The position numbers and the translations under genes were made by a program. Under the pieces are notes generated by a model. That model had not been told where the DNA came from. It ran no database searches and saw only the letters and a program-made list of their open reading frames with translations. This document shows, piece after piece, positions 1-10,305 of a stretch of DNA of 64,000 bases (its first letter is position 1; each line of letters begins with the position of its first letter). Origin of the DNA: Virgifigura deserti. Lineage in GTDB: Bacteria; Pseudomonadota; Alphaproteobacteria; Dongiales; Dongiaceae. Location of the stretch: assembly GCA_003576685.1 (NCBI GenBank), contig QOZR01000002.1, forward strand, positions 310,001 through 374,000. The letters are read 5' to 3'.

Positions 1-795
1 GACGCCGCCCAAAGGCTCGAAAAGATCGTAAAGCTTGGTCCGGGAGAGGTGAAAGCGCCGCCCCAGCTCGGCCGGAGTCAGATCCGGGTCGTCGAGCCGC
101 GCTTCGACCTCGCGCTTGATCGCTGACAGCATGACCTTCTCGACCGCGGCTTGGCCGCCCGGCGTGTCGCGGATCGATGCATTGAAGCAGGCCGCGACAA
201 GGCCGACGGTCACGGGCGCCAGCTTCATTGCCTGCCGTAGATTGAACCGGTCGGCCTGGCTCATGACGGTTCGCATATGTTCCCGGAGCACCGCGACGAG
301 CGGCTCACTCCCCGAGAGCGCGCGCATATGCTGGTCGTCGGCGGAGCGCAATGCCGGCTCGAGCATCGATCGCGGGATGACGAGCGAGATGTTGGTGAAA
401 TCCTCCGTCTGGGCGTGCACCTCCTGCGACAGGTCATAAACCAGAAGGCCGTTCGCCGGCATCTCGACCGAGCCGCCGCGATAGTCGCATCGCTGGCGGC
501 CCGATTCGTAGAGCTGGATCATGTAATGATCCATCCCGTCGCGGGCGATGGTGAACGAGGACCGGTCAAAGATCTGCCGGCGGGTGGTCACTCGGCCGAT
601 CAGCAGCGGCCCGATCAGATGCGCATCCACCGTAGCGTGAAACGCTTTGTCCTGCCTTATCGCTCGCGGCGCATCGACATCGAAGATGCAGGCCATGCTG
701 TCCCGCCAGACCTCATAGCGCCGCTCGGGCGCCAGGTGATCGACGGTAAAGCGCGTGGTCGGCACGTTGCCTTCACGACTGACGGTGGCGTCCAT
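1..795 (-). CDS. AraC-family transcriptional regulator, C-terminus cut by window edge
   Basis: About 265 residues are visible, beginning at an ATG preceded by a purine-rich stretch; the rest lies beyond base 1. The N-terminal part resembles the AraC_binding_2 type sensor domain (a conserved RQDKAFHATVDAHLIGPLL-like strand, then SGRQRCDYRGGSVEMPANG). The last visible residues, LTPAELGRRFHLSRTKLYDLF, are the first helix-turn-helix of an AraC/XylS DNA-binding domain, so roughly half of that domain is missing from view. It is divergent from the adenylating enzyme starting at 1088, which is a natural candidate target. The inducer cannot be told from sequence. Confidence 0.85.
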   Translation of the reverse strand, partial: MDATVSREGNVPTTRFTVDHLAPERRYEVWRDSMACIFDVDAPRAIRQDKAFHATVDAHLIGPLLIGRVTTRRQIFDRSSFTIARDGMDHYMIQLYESGRQRCDYRGGSVEMPANGLLVYDLSQEVHAQTEDFTNISLVIPRSMLEPALRSADDQHMRALSGSEPLVAVLREHMRTVMSQADRFNLRQAMKLAPVTVGLVAACFNASIRDTPGGQAAVEKVMLSAIKREVEARLDDPDLTPAELGRRFHLSRTKLYDLFEPLGGV

Positions 796-1043
796 TCCCC
801 TTGCCCCCCGGCTATGTCCCCCCTCGCCGAGCACATTTTATCGTCCCGCCCCTGACGATACATTTTGGGCGAGCGGCCAAGTTTCTAGCAGAATAGCAGA
901 ATCTTACGACATCCGGGCGATTCTTACAGTCGCCGGCAACCTAGTGCCAGCTCCGAATACTGACGTTGCGGTGGCGGTCGCAGCGGGATTGGTCTATTGA
1001 TGACGAGGCTTCATCGGAGGGATGCCGTTTGCGCCGCGCCCAC

Positions 1044-1079
1044 GGGTGCGACAGCCTCCAGGGGTGCGACAGCCGCGAG
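1044..1079. repeat. 18-bp tandem repeat, two copies
   Basis: Two adjacent 18-base units (1044-1061 and 1062-1079) share the core gggtgcgacagcc and match at 16 of 18 positions. They sit immediately upstream of the ribosome binding site of the adenylating enzyme gene. This is one of several short tandem duplications at gene ends in this window. Confidence 0.85.
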
Positions 1080-1087
1080 GGTCCGCC

Positions 1088-2599
1088 ATGGTCGACCGTC
1101 AGCAGATGGCCCGGGCAAGCGAAGCGATACGCGCGTTCGTCACGACTCCGCTCGATGCCTTGCTGAAGCATCCGGCGGAACGCGACCCGAGCACCGCCGC
1201 CCTGGCCCTCTTTCACGACACGGTCGAGACGGTGCCCGCCTATCGCGATTTCCTCGCCCGGCACAGCATCGATCCGGCGTCGATCCGAACGGCGGCGGAT
1301 TTCCTGACGCTGCCGCTGACCACTAAGCAGAGCTACGTGCTGGCCTATCCGCTGCCGCAGCTTTGCACCGGCGGGCGGATCGAGCATTGCGACATGGTCG
1401 CCGTATCCTCCGGCTCGACCGGCCAGCCGACCTTCTGGCCGCGCTTCGTCACCGACGAGCTGCCGACCGCGGTGCGGTTCGAGCAAGTCTTCCATGACAG
1501 CTTCGCCGCCGACATCCAGAGCACGCTCGCCGTCGTCTGCTTCGCGCTCGGCAACTGGGTCGGCGGCATGTTTACCGCCGCCTGCTGCCGTCATCTCGCG
1601 GCCAAGGGCTATCCGATCACCGTGGTCACGCCCGGCAGCAATCGTGACGAGATCTTCCGTGCGGTGCGCGACCTGGCGCCGCATTTCGCGCAGGTCGTTC
1701 TGCTCGGCTACCCGCCCTTCCTCAAGGATGTGATCGATGGTGGCCGCGCGGCCGGCATCGACTGGCGGCCATTGAACGTCAAGTTGGTGATGGCGGGCGA
1801 GGTGTTCAGCGAGGAATGGCGGTCGCTGATCGCCGAGCGAATAGGCGCGTCGGACCCCTGCTATGACTTCGCTTCCCTCTACGGCACGGCGGATGCCGGG
1901 GTCCTCGGCAACGAGACCCCGCTCAGCATCGCCATTCGCCGCTTCCTCAGCCGCACGCCGGAGGCGGCGCGCCAACTGTTCGGCCAGTCCCGACTGCCGA
2001 CTCTGGTGCAATACGATCCGCTGGTCCGCTATTTCGAGAGCCTGGAGGACGGAACACTGATCTTCTCCGGCCGGAACGGCGTGCCGCTGGTCCGTTACCA
2101 CATCGCCGATAGCGGCGGGATCATCACGCATGAGGCGATGCTCCATTTCCTGGCCGGTTGGGGCTTCGATCCGGGCGACGCCCTGGCGGGCCACGGCTGG
2201 CGCGGGGACCGTCCCCTTCCCTTCCTCTATCTCTTCGGCCGGTCGAACTTCGCTGTCTCCTATTTCGGTGCGAATGTCTATCCGGAGAATGTCAGCGTCG
2301 CGCTCGAGCAGCCCGGCATCCGCGATCAGGTAACGGGCAAGTTCGTGCTGCAGGCGAAAGAGGGGCTGGAGGAGGCCCCGCATCTCGCGATCGTGGTTGA
2401 GCTCGCCGCCGATCTCGCCCCGGAGGCTGTTGATGCGGACGCGATTGCCGGGGCCATCCTGGACCAGTTGTTGCGCCTCAATAGCGAATTCGCCAACTAT
2501 ACGCCGGCGGAATATCGCCGCCCGCGGGTGACGCTGCGGCCGGCGGGCGATCCCGAATGGTTCCCGCCCGGCGTGAAGCACCGCTATTCCCGGCCCTGA
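1088..2599 (+). CDS. PaaK-like adenylate-forming enzyme (phenylacetate-CoA ligase / F390 synthetase family)
   Basis: A 503-residue member of the ANL adenylating superfamily of the phenylacetate-CoA ligase / coenzyme F390 synthetase type. The nucleotide-binding motif SSGSTGQPT lies near residue 104 and an A5-like YGTADAG near residue 264; a later segment LYLFGRSNFAVSYFGANVYPENV resembles the start of the mobile C-terminal domain. Such enzymes activate a carboxylate with ATP, but the acid cannot be deduced. The ATG at 1088 is chosen because gaggg precedes it at good spacing; the open frame runs 22 codons further upstream through the tandem repeat. The AraC regulator is divergent, and the gene stands alone on its strand apart from the transporter downstream. 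Confidence 0.8.
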   Translation: MVDRQQMARASEAIRAFVTTPLDALLKHPAERDPSTAALALFHDTVETVPAYRDFLARHSIDPASIRTAADFLTLPLTTKQSYVLAYPLPQLCTGGRIEHCDMVAVSSGSTGQPTFWPRFVTDELPTAVRFEQVFHDSFAADIQSTLAVVCFALGNWVGGMFTAACCRHLAAKGYPITVVTPGSNRDEIFRAVRDLAPHFAQVVLLGYPPFLKDVIDGGRAAGIDWRPLNVKLVMAGEVFSEEWRSLIAERIGASDPCYDFASLYGTADAGVLGNETPLSIAIRRFLSRTPEAARQLFGQSRLPTLVQYDPLVRYFESLEDGTLIFSGRNGVPLVRYHIADSGGIITHEAMLHFLAGWGFDPGDALAGHGWRGDRPLPFLYLFGRSNFAVSYFGANVYPENVSVALEQPGIRDQVTGKFVLQAKEGLEEAPHLAIVVELAADLAPEAVDADAIAGAILDQLLRLNSEFANYTPAEYRRPRVTLRPAGDPEWFPPGVKHRYSRP

Positions 2600-2714
2600 C
2601 CCGGTACCGCCGATCGCGGCCTTGAGGCGCCGCCGATCGCGGCAAGGGAGTCGCAAAAGCGGTCGGAAAAGGCTATCTCTCCGCCGAGTTCGACTTCTAT
2701 CGGAGGGTGACATA

Positions 2715-3275
2715 GTGCGCAGCGGGGTTCTCATCGCCGTCGCGGCCATGGTGTTCGTGGTCGCGCTGGCCAACTACGCCGTTCAGTTCCCGTTGAACGA
2801 CTGGTTGACCTGGGGCGCATTCACCTATCCGGTCGCGTTTCTGATTACGGATCTCAGCAACCGCGCCTTCGGACCGGCCCGTGCCCGGCGGGTGGTCTAT
2901 GCCGGATTCGTGCTGGCCGTAGCGCTCTCGATCTGGCTGGCGACGCCGCGGATCGCGGTGGCGTCGGGCGTCGCCTTTCTCGCGACGCAGCTCTGGGACA
3001 TCGCGATCTTCAATCGCCTGCGCCACCAGGATTGGTGGCGGGCGCCGCTGGCCTCCTCCGTGCTGGCCTCCGCGCTCGACACCGCCATCTTCTTCTCGGT
3101 CGCCTTCGCCGGGACCGGACTACCTTGGACGACCTGGGCGATCGGCGATTACGCGGTCAAGCTCGGCGTCGCCGCCGTGATGCTCATCCCGTTCGGCGCC
3201 CTCAGGCTGTGGATCCGGCCCTGGACCGGACAGCAACCGACCGGACAGCAACCGGCCGGACAGCAACAGTCCTGA
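2715..3275 (+). CDS. VUT-family transporter, YhhQ-like (queuosine precursor uptake)
   Basis: A 186-residue membrane protein with about six hydrophobic segments. The conserved pattern WGAFTYPVAFLITDLSNRAFGPARARRVVYAGF is characteristic of the vitamin-uptake transporter (VUT/YhhQ) family, whose E. coli member imports 7-cyano-7-deazaguanine and 7-aminomethyl-7-deazaguanine for queuosine in tRNA. The acidic residue in LITD and the later TQLWDIAIFNRLR match the family. Start is a GTG with an excellent ggaggg ribosome site 8 bases away; the frame extends further upstream without a better start. The last 15 residues are encoded by a 15-bp tandem repeat (GQQPTGQQPAGQQQS), a tail not needed by the family. 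Confidence 0.88.
   Translation: MRSGVLIAVAAMVFVVALANYAVQFPLNDWLTWGAFTYPVAFLITDLSNRAFGPARARRVVYAGFVLAVALSIWLATPRIAVASGVAFLATQLWDIAIFNRLRHQDWWRAPLASSVLASALDTAIFFSVAFAGTGLPWTTWAIGDYAVKLGVAAVMLIPFGALRLWIRPWTGQQPTGQQPAGQQQS
3226..3270. repeat. 15-bp tandem repeat, three copies, at the 3' end of the VUT gene
   Basis: Units at 3226-3240, 3241-3255 and 3256-3270 follow ccggacagcaaccga with one or two changes each. Because 15 is a multiple of three the coding frame is kept and the repeat lengthens the C-terminus of the transporter. Confidence 0.9.
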
Positions 3276-3301
3276 GTCTGGGGGCTTGGGGCCGGAGCCG
3301 G

Positions 3302-5497
3302 TCAGGCGACCGGCGCGGCACAGAGCACGGAGACCACGTTGCGGATCAGGCGCAAGCCGGCATCGTCCGCCAGGGTCAGAATCGATTCCGGGTGAAACTG
3401 CACGGCCGCGATCGGCCGTTCCGCATGTTCCAGCGCCATCACCACGCCGTCATCCGTCTGAGCGGTAATCCGCAGCACTTCCGGCAGCGTCTCCCGGCAG
3501 GCATGGAGCGAATGGTAGCGGCCGACGCCGAAGCGCTTCGGAAGGCCGTCGAACAGCCGCCCTCCCAGCACCTGCAGCTCGGACGCCTTGCCATGCGCCG
3601 GCTCGGCGAGCACCGCCAGCCGCGCGCCGAAATGCTCGGCTACACCCTGTAGCCCGAGACAAACGCCGAAGATGGGCAGGTCGCGGGCGAGCACGCTTTC
3701 GAGCGTCGCGCTCAGATCGAAGTCCGAGGGCCGGCCCGGCCCCGGCGACAGCACGACGAGGTCGGGCCGGTCCGCGGCTAGGGCCGCACGGGCGGCTTCG
3801 GCCCGCAGCGTCACCACCTTCGCCCCGGTCTGCCGGAAATAGTTCGCCAGCGTATGGACGAACGAGTCCTCGTGATCGACCAGCAGGATGCGCCTGCCTT
3901 CGCCCGGGCAGAACTCCGATGGACGAGGCTCCGCTGGCCTCGCCGCCGCCGTCGCCATGGGCGGGCGGATCGCAGCGAACAGGGCCGCAGCCTTCAGGCG
4001 GCATTCGGCATCCTCGGCTTTCGGATCGCTCTCGTAGAGCAGCGTGGCGCCGACCCGGACCTCGGCGATGCCGTCCTTCATCCGGATGGTGCGCAGGGTC
4101 AGCCCGGTATTCATGCCACCGTCGAAGGTCGCCCGGCCGATCGCGCCGCCATACCAGCGACGGGCGGATTTCTCTTGATCCTCGACGAACTGCATTGCCC
4201 CGCGCTTGGGCGCGCCGGTCACGGTGACGGCCCAGGCATGGCTGAGGAATGCATCCAGCGCATCGAATTCCGGCCGCAGAACGCCCTCGACATGGTCCAC
4301 CGTATGGATCAGGCGCGAATAGAGCTCGACCTGCCGGCGACCGATGACGCGCACAGAGCCCGGCTCGCAGATCCGCGACTTGTCGTTGCGGTCCACGTCG
4401 GTGCACATGGTGAGCTCTGCCGCATCCTTGGCCGAGTTCAACAGCGTCAGGATCTGCGCCGCATCGCCGATCGCATCCTTGCCGCGTGCGATGGTGCCGG
4501 AGATCGGACAGGTTTCGATGCGCCGTCCTCCAGCCTCCCGGCCGTCCACCCGGACATACATCTCGGGCGATGCCGCCACCAGGAACTCGCCCGCGCCGAG
4601 ATTCATCAGGGCGCCATAGGGTGAGGGGTTGGCCTGCCGCAAGCGACGGTACACCGTGGCCGGCCCGTCGGCGCAGGGCTCCGTGAAGAGCTGGCTTAGC
4701 ACCGCCTCGAACAGATCGCCGCGTTGAAAGGCCGTCCGCGCACGCTCGACCGCGGCCGGATAGGCGCCGGGCTCGTGGTCGGCTCGGGCCGCGGCAGCCA
4801 TGCCGCCTCGATAGGGATCCGGCACGGTCCGTCGCGCCAGGAGGTCGGTGCGGCTCAAGGCCGTCCGGAACTCGTAACTCAGCCGGCTGGCCCGCCGGGC
4901 CATATGGTCCACCACCAGGATCTCGTCCGGCAGATACAGCACCAGATCGCGCTGATCCGCCGGCCGTTCCCGGCGCTGGCGGATCGGCTCGAACTGGAAG
5001 GCGAGGTCATAGCCGAAGGCGCCATAGAGCCCGAGATGCCGGTCCTCGCCGCTGCCGAACAGCTCGATGACGGCGCGCAGCAGGCTGAATATCGAAGGCT
5101 GCCGGCTGCGCATCTCCTCCGGAAAGCGCTGCCCGGCCGGGCGGATCGCGCCGGTGACCCGCTCCGGCTCGACGCTCAGCCGCTCGACCGCATCGAGCAT
5201 CTCCAGCGCCGCGGCGATCGGCGGCAGCAGCACGGCGCCGCGCCTGTTGAGCGCCGCAAGCTCGAAATCGCGAGCACGCGCCGTGATCGCGAGCGGCGGG
5301 TCGACGAAGCCGAGGTCCCAACGGGCATAGCGCCCCGGAAACTCGAAGCCGGAAGACAGCAGAACGCCGCGCCGATCGGCCAGCGCGTCGATCAGCGGCT
5401 CGACCGCCCCCTCATAAGGCAGCGGGGTCTCGTGGCGATAAACCTGAAGGCCGCCGCGCGTGCGATAGCCTTGCTCAGGGCGTAGGTCGAAAAGCAT
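3302..5497 (-). CDS. trpE(G): Anthranilate synthase, fused TrpE-TrpG
   Basis: A 731-residue fusion that converts chorismate and glutamine to anthranilate, the first committed step of tryptophan synthesis. Residues 1 to about 510 are the TrpE component, with the chorismate-binding signature CPISGTIARGKD and the late VTGAPKRGAMQFVEDQE. From about residue 535 the class I glutamine amidotransferase (TrpG) follows: VDHEDSFVHTLANYFRQ, SPGPG, nucleophile Cys near 612 in FGVCLGLQG, and His near 701 in QFHPES. The Leu after CLG, where free-standing TrpG has His, is usual in fused alphaproteobacterial enzymes. The upstream region carries a complete Trp attenuator (5564-5712), so expression should follow charged tRNA-Trp. 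No other trp gene is nearby. Confidence 0.97.
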   Translation of the reverse strand: MLFDLRPEQGYRTRGGLQVYRHETPLPYEGAVEPLIDALADRRGVLLSSGFEFPGRYARWDLGFVDPPLAITARARDFELAALNRRGAVLLPPIAAALEMLDAVERLSVEPERVTGAIRPAGQRFPEEMRSRQPSIFSLLRAVIELFGSGEDRHLGLYGAFGYDLAFQFEPIRQRRERPADQRDLVLYLPDEILVVDHMARRASRLSYEFRTALSRTDLLARRTVPDPYRGGMAAAARADHEPGAYPAAVERARTAFQRGDLFEAVLSQLFTEPCADGPATVYRRLRQANPSPYGALMNLGAGEFLVAASPEMYVRVDGREAGGRRIETCPISGTIARGKDAIGDAAQILTLLNSAKDAAELTMCTDVDRNDKSRICEPGSVRVIGRRQVELYSRLIHTVDHVEGVLRPEFDALDAFLSHAWAVTVTGAPKRGAMQFVEDQEKSARRWYGGAIGRATFDGGMNTGLTLRTIRMKDGIAEVRVGATLLYESDPKAEDAECRLKAAALFAAIRPPMATAAARPAEPRPSEFCPGEGRRILLVDHEDSFVHTLANYFRQTGAKVVTLRAEAARAALAADRPDLVVLSPGPGRPSDFDLSATLESVLARDLPIFGVCLGLQGVAEHFGARLAVLAEPAHGKASELQVLGGRLFDGLPKRFGVGRYHSLHACRETLPEVLRITAQTDDGVVMALEHAERPIAAVQFHPESILTLADDAGLRLIRNVVSVLCAAPVA

Positions 5498-5563
5498 CGT
5501 GGCGGTCTCCCCATGGTTGTGCGGGGCGCCACGACCGTCCGAACTGCCTTACCACTGATTACG

Positions 5564-5592
5564 AAAAAGGCCGCCCGAAACGCGTGGCGGCC
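5564..5592 (-). terminator. trp attenuator (intrinsic terminator) between trpL and trpE(G)
   Basis: Read on the minus strand: ggccgcc, a nine-base loop, then (g)ggcggcc followed directly by five T. The 5' arm (5586-5592) can instead pair with an identical ggcggcc copy at 5617-5623, just after the trpL stop codon, forming the antiterminator. That same upstream segment can pair with the ggcccg overlapping the end of trpL. This gives the 1:2, 2:3 and 3:4 alternatives of classical attenuation. Confidence 0.9.
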
Positions 5593-5626
5593 CTGTGGTC
5601 CGAATGGATGCGCGCTGGCCGCCCGG

Positions 5627-5677
5627 TTACACGGGCCACCACCAGCGCTTGTTCAGAATGCAGACGATCGGTTGCAT
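5627..5677 (-). CDS. trpL: trp operon leader peptide TrpL with three tandem Trp codons
   Basis: The minus strand encodes a 16-residue peptide, MQPIVCILNKRWWWPV, ending in TAA, with the three TGG codons at 5636-5644. It precedes the mutually exclusive hairpins and the terminator at 5564-5592, about 130 bases before the trpE(G) start. Ribosome stalling at the Trp codons when charged tRNA-Trp is scarce would free segment 2 to form the antiterminator. No ribosome binding site precedes the ATG. Instead, the promoter spacing (5684-5712) puts the transcription start on the A of the ATG, so the peptide is probably translated from a leaderless RNA, as described for rhizobial trpL. Confidence 0.92.
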   Translation of the reverse strand: MQPIVCILNKRWWWPV

Positions 5678-5683
5678 GGCGCC

Positions 5684-5712
5684 ATGCTGGCTTTGCGCGC
5701 GTTCGAAGTCAA
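5684..5712 (-). promoter_or_regulatory. Predicted sigma-70-type promoter of trpL-trpE(G)
   Basis: On the minus strand TTGACT (5712-5707) is followed after 17 bases by CAGCAT (5689-5684), then six bases (ggcgcc) and the A of the trpL ATG at 5677. The -35 is strong and the -10 weak. The geometry predicts +1 at the start codon. This is inferred from spacing, not measured. Confidence 0.6.
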
Positions 5713-5901
5713 GCGATCAGTGGCGGCTGTTCCACCAAAGCCGCGATGATGACCGTGATGCTGCGGCGGGATTCCGAGCGCATCGAGGTCCCATGAAAAG
5801 GGCGGCCCCAAATGATGGCTCGACCATATGCCCCCTGACGTGGGGGCGGACGTTCTCCAATAACGCTTGTGAGACAAGCTTAGGGGTGATTTGCTGGATT
5901 T
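5713..5901. other. Upstream part of the trp/methyltransferase intergenic region
   Basis: The whole gap 5498-5901 is 404 bases. Its trpE(G)-proximal half holds trpL, the attenuator and the promoter. In the remaining 5713-5901 I see no convincing gene; it must hold the promoter of the rightward methyltransferase. The stretch 5851-5900 is more AT-rich than its surroundings but shows no clear consensus boxes. Confidence 0.5.
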
Positions 5902-6696
5902 ATGCTCAAACGCACTTTGGCTCGTGCCGTTGACGCGCGACTCGGTGATGCGAACCGCTGGCGCTTTCGGCAATTTGTCCATCTCGCTCGGCGCCTGAGA
6001 CATACGAAACCCCGTCGGCACATCTGCAATATCTGCGCGTTTGATGGCTTCTTCGGCCCGACCGGATGGCCGCCCCGCCCCGACGCGCAATGCCCCCAAT
6101 GCTCCTCCTTGGAACGTCACCGCTTGTTCAAGATGTGGTTCGACGAGCACGAACAGCGCTTAGCCGGGTCCAAACTGCTTCACTTCGCGCCGGAGCAGTC
6201 AATTACGAGCTTCGTGCGCCCTTCTGTCGAGGAATATGTGACAGCCGACCTCAGTCCGGGCCGGGCCGATCTTGTGCTGAACATCGAAGAAATCGATCAG
6301 CCTGACGCATCCTTTGACGCGATTATCTGCTTTCATATCCTGGAGCACGTCGACGACAGAAAGGCACTCTCGGAATTGCACCGTATCCTGAAGCCAGGTG
6401 GCGTCCTCTTGCTCATGTTTCCGATCGTGGAAGGGTGGAACGCGACCTATGAGAATCCCGAGATCACGTCTCCGGATGATCGATTCCTGTATTTCGGCCA
6501 AGCCAATCACGTTCGATTCTATGGCGCCGATGCAAGGAACCGAATACACGCTGCTGGCTTCGCCCTATCAGAGTTTACCGCTGACGGTCCTGAACAGATC
6601 ATCCGACACGGCCTGATGCGAGGCGAGAAGCTCTTCGTGGCCGAAATGGTGGTCGCAGACCTTGCTCGCCGTGGCGAGCCTGAAGTTTCAAACTGA
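5902..6696 (+). CDS. Class I SAM-dependent methyltransferase with N-terminal zinc-ribbon-like cysteines
   Basis: A 264-residue protein. Near residues 42-69 two CxxC pairs, CNIC and CPQC, separated by about 21 residues suggest a small zinc-binding knuckle. The catalytic part follows as a Methyltransf_11 type fold: LLHFAPEQSI, DLVLNIEEIDQPDASFDAIICFHILEHVDD near residues 120-150, and LHRILKPGGVLLLMFP. Proteins of this layout often sit in surface polysaccharide loci, but no such locus is visible here, so the substrate is unknown. The gene is more AT-rich and its codon use less biased than its neighbours, which may mean horizontal acquisition. Its 3' end overlaps the convergent MmcQ-like gene by nine bases. 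The ribosome site is weak, so the start is tentative. Confidence 0.75.
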   Translation: MLKRTLARAVDARLGDANRWRFRQFVHLARRLRHTKPRRHICNICAFDGFFGPTGWPPRPDAQCPQCSSLERHRLFKMWFDEHEQRLAGSKLLHFAPEQSITSFVRPSVEEYVTADLSPGRADLVLNIEEIDQPDASFDAIICFHILEHVDDRKALSELHRILKPGGVLLLMFPIVEGWNATYENPEITSPDDRFLYFGQANHVRFYGADARNRIHAAGFALSEFTADGPEQIIRHGLMRGEKLFVAEMVVADLARRGEPEVSN

Positions 6697-7047
6697 GGTA
6701 CGACCGATCAGCGCGGCGAGTCGCTTGGGCGCGATCAGCCCGTAGCTGCGCTTGACCACGACGGCCACCTCGTCCCAGTCCGGATTGCGGTCGAGCCGCA
6801 TGCCGACCCATCCCTTGTGGCCGACATAGGGCGGCACGAAGAACCGCTCCGGATCGGCACCGACCAGCACCATCTGACTGCCGGGCGGTGCCTTGCACCA
6901 GAGCGAGATGCGCCCGTCGCCACGCTTCTCCATCGCGAAGATCTTGTCGCGCACCCGGAAGGTCGGATCGCCCCATGCCTCCTTCTCCACCGCTTCGGGA
7001 AGCGCCAGGCAGATCGCGCGCAGGTAGTCGGTCGGCTGTCTTGACAT
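6688..7047 (-). CDS. MmcQ/YjbR family protein
   Basis: A 119-residue protein of the MmcQ/YjbR (CyaY-like fold) family: LALPEAVEKEAWGDPTFRVRDKIFAM near the N-terminus, GRISLWCKAPP, and the C-terminal VPPYVGHKGWVGMRLD plus DWDEVAVVVKRSYGLIAPKRL are typical. Members are often called DNA-binding but the role is not settled. Complete length for the family. It ends nine bases inside the convergent methyltransferase gene, and the isoaspartyl-methyltransferase-like gene lies just upstream on the same strand with a nine-base gap, so the two may be co-transcribed. Confidence 0.85.
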   Translation of the reverse strand: MSRQPTDYLRAICLALPEAVEKEAWGDPTFRVRDKIFAMEKRGDGRISLWCKAPPGSQMVLVGADPERFFVPPYVGHKGWVGMRLDRNPDWDEVAVVVKRSYGLIAPKRLAALIGRTSV

Positions 7048-7056
7048 CGCGCCACT

Positions 7057-7929
7057 CTACAGGTCGACGGCACATTGGGATAGGCACCAGCCATCGGCAT
7101 GCAGCCAGCAGGAGCGCTCCCGGTCATGCGCATCGCGGCGCAGGCTCCGCACGGTCTCTGCCCCGCCCCCCTCCATGGCGGCGGCGAGGAGCCGTTCCGA
7201 TGCGGCATCGCGTGCGCCGGCGCAGGGAAAGATGAGGACCGAGGAAATGAAGCGGGCGGCGTATCGGGACCCACGCCGAACGACCTTCAGCACGCCGCCG
7301 CGACGCGTCCCCCCCGGCATCTCGGCCTTCGGGCGGTTGTCGTCCGTGGTCAAGGGCAGGATCAGGCGGCCGCCCTCCGTCAGGCCGTCCAGCCAGCTTT
7401 CGGCCGGCCGGGTCGCCCCGGCATTCACATAGATCCCGTCAGCAGGATCGAAGGTCATCCTGGCGCCATCGCCGGTGAGGACGGTGACGTTTGGATAGCG
7501 CGCAAGGTTTCGCGCCGCCCGATCCGACAGGCTGGGGTCGTACTCGATGCCGGTGACCCGGCCCGCGGCGCGGACCAGCTCGGCAAGGATCGCCGTGTAG
7601 TAGCCCGTGCCGGTCCCGATATGAACGATATGCTCGCCCGCCGCGGGAGCCAGCGCCGCCATCAGCGTGGCATGGAAGGAGGGCTCGCCGTTGTTGATCT
7701 GCCGCGCCGGGTCGATCGCCACCAAGTCATTCGTATAGAGATAGACCGGGTCCGCCGACGGTGTCGCGCAATAGCCCCGGCCGGACCGCCAGATCTGCCA
7801 CGGTCCTGGGCCGAGGAAATCCTCACGCGGGACGCGCGCGAACGCCTCCTCCAGCGCACGGCTATCGACCCCGGCGGCCGCCATGATCTGCTTCGCATAG
7901 GCCCGGCGCACGATGTCGATATCGGCCAT
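7057..7929 (-). CDS. Protein-L-isoaspartate O-methyltransferase-like protein
   Basis: A 290-residue methyltransferase of the PCMT type. The SAM-binding motif [15 protein letters not shown] is near residue 100, with [22 protein letters not shown] motif and [21 protein letters not shown] following. True PCMT enzymes repair isoaspartyl residues and are about 210-220 residues; this one has about 70 extra C-terminal residues ([22 protein letters not shown] onwards) and an N-terminal region like methyltransferases annotated as PCMT-like in alphaproteobacteria. Whether it acts on isoaspartate is uncertain. The ATG at 7929 is preferred; a TTG lies 12 bases upstream in frame. Neither has a strong ribosome site. 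Confidence 0.75.
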   Translation of the reverse strand: MADIDIVRRAYAKQIMAAAGVDSRALEEAFARVPREDFLGPGPWQIWRSGRGYCATPSADPVYLYTNDLVAIDPARQINNGEPSFHATLMAALAPAAGEHIVHIGTGTGYYTAILAELVRAAGRVTGIEYDPSLSDRAARNLARYPNVTVLTGDGARMTFDPADGIYVNAGATRPAESWLDGLTEGGRLILPLTTDDNRPKAEMPGGTRRGGVLKVVRRGSRYAARFISSVLIFPCAGARDAASERLLAAAMEGGGAETVRSLRRDAHDRERSCWLHADGWCLSQCAVDL

Positions 7930-8055
7930 GGGCGTGCCCAATCGAAGCCGTCAACCATAACCATCGTAAGGCGCGCGCCCATCGGCCGCAACGTTCCGGC
8001 CATCACCGGTGCTTGCCCCATTGGCCGACGCCGGAAGAGGACCTATATTCCAGCC

Positions 8056-10215
<2,160 letters not shown>

Positions 10216-10231
10216 TTGTCGGTCTGTGACC

Positions 10232-10287
10232 GAGGCCCTCATGGTTCGACAAGCTCACCATGAGGGCCTCATCCTGAGCTTGTCGAA
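10232..10287. repeat. Overlapping palindromes forming two mutually exclusive hairpins before msrB
   Basis: Arm A (10232-10244, gaggccctcatgg) pairs perfectly with 10258-10270. Arm B (10245-10257, ttcgacaagctca) pairs perfectly with 10275-10287. The loop of hairpin A is the left arm of hairpin B, so only one can form at a time. The ttcgacaagctca / tgagcttgtcgaa motif is widespread between genes in alphaproteobacteria. It ends a few bases before the msrB ribosome binding site. Confidence 0.9.
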
Positions 10288-10305
10288 GGATGAGGAGGAG
10301 CTGCG

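Noticed and set aside
941..2773. 610-codon minus-strand open frame
   Set aside because: It is antisense to the adenylating enzyme and the YhhQ-like gene and has no family motif; long antisense frames are expected in high-GC DNA.
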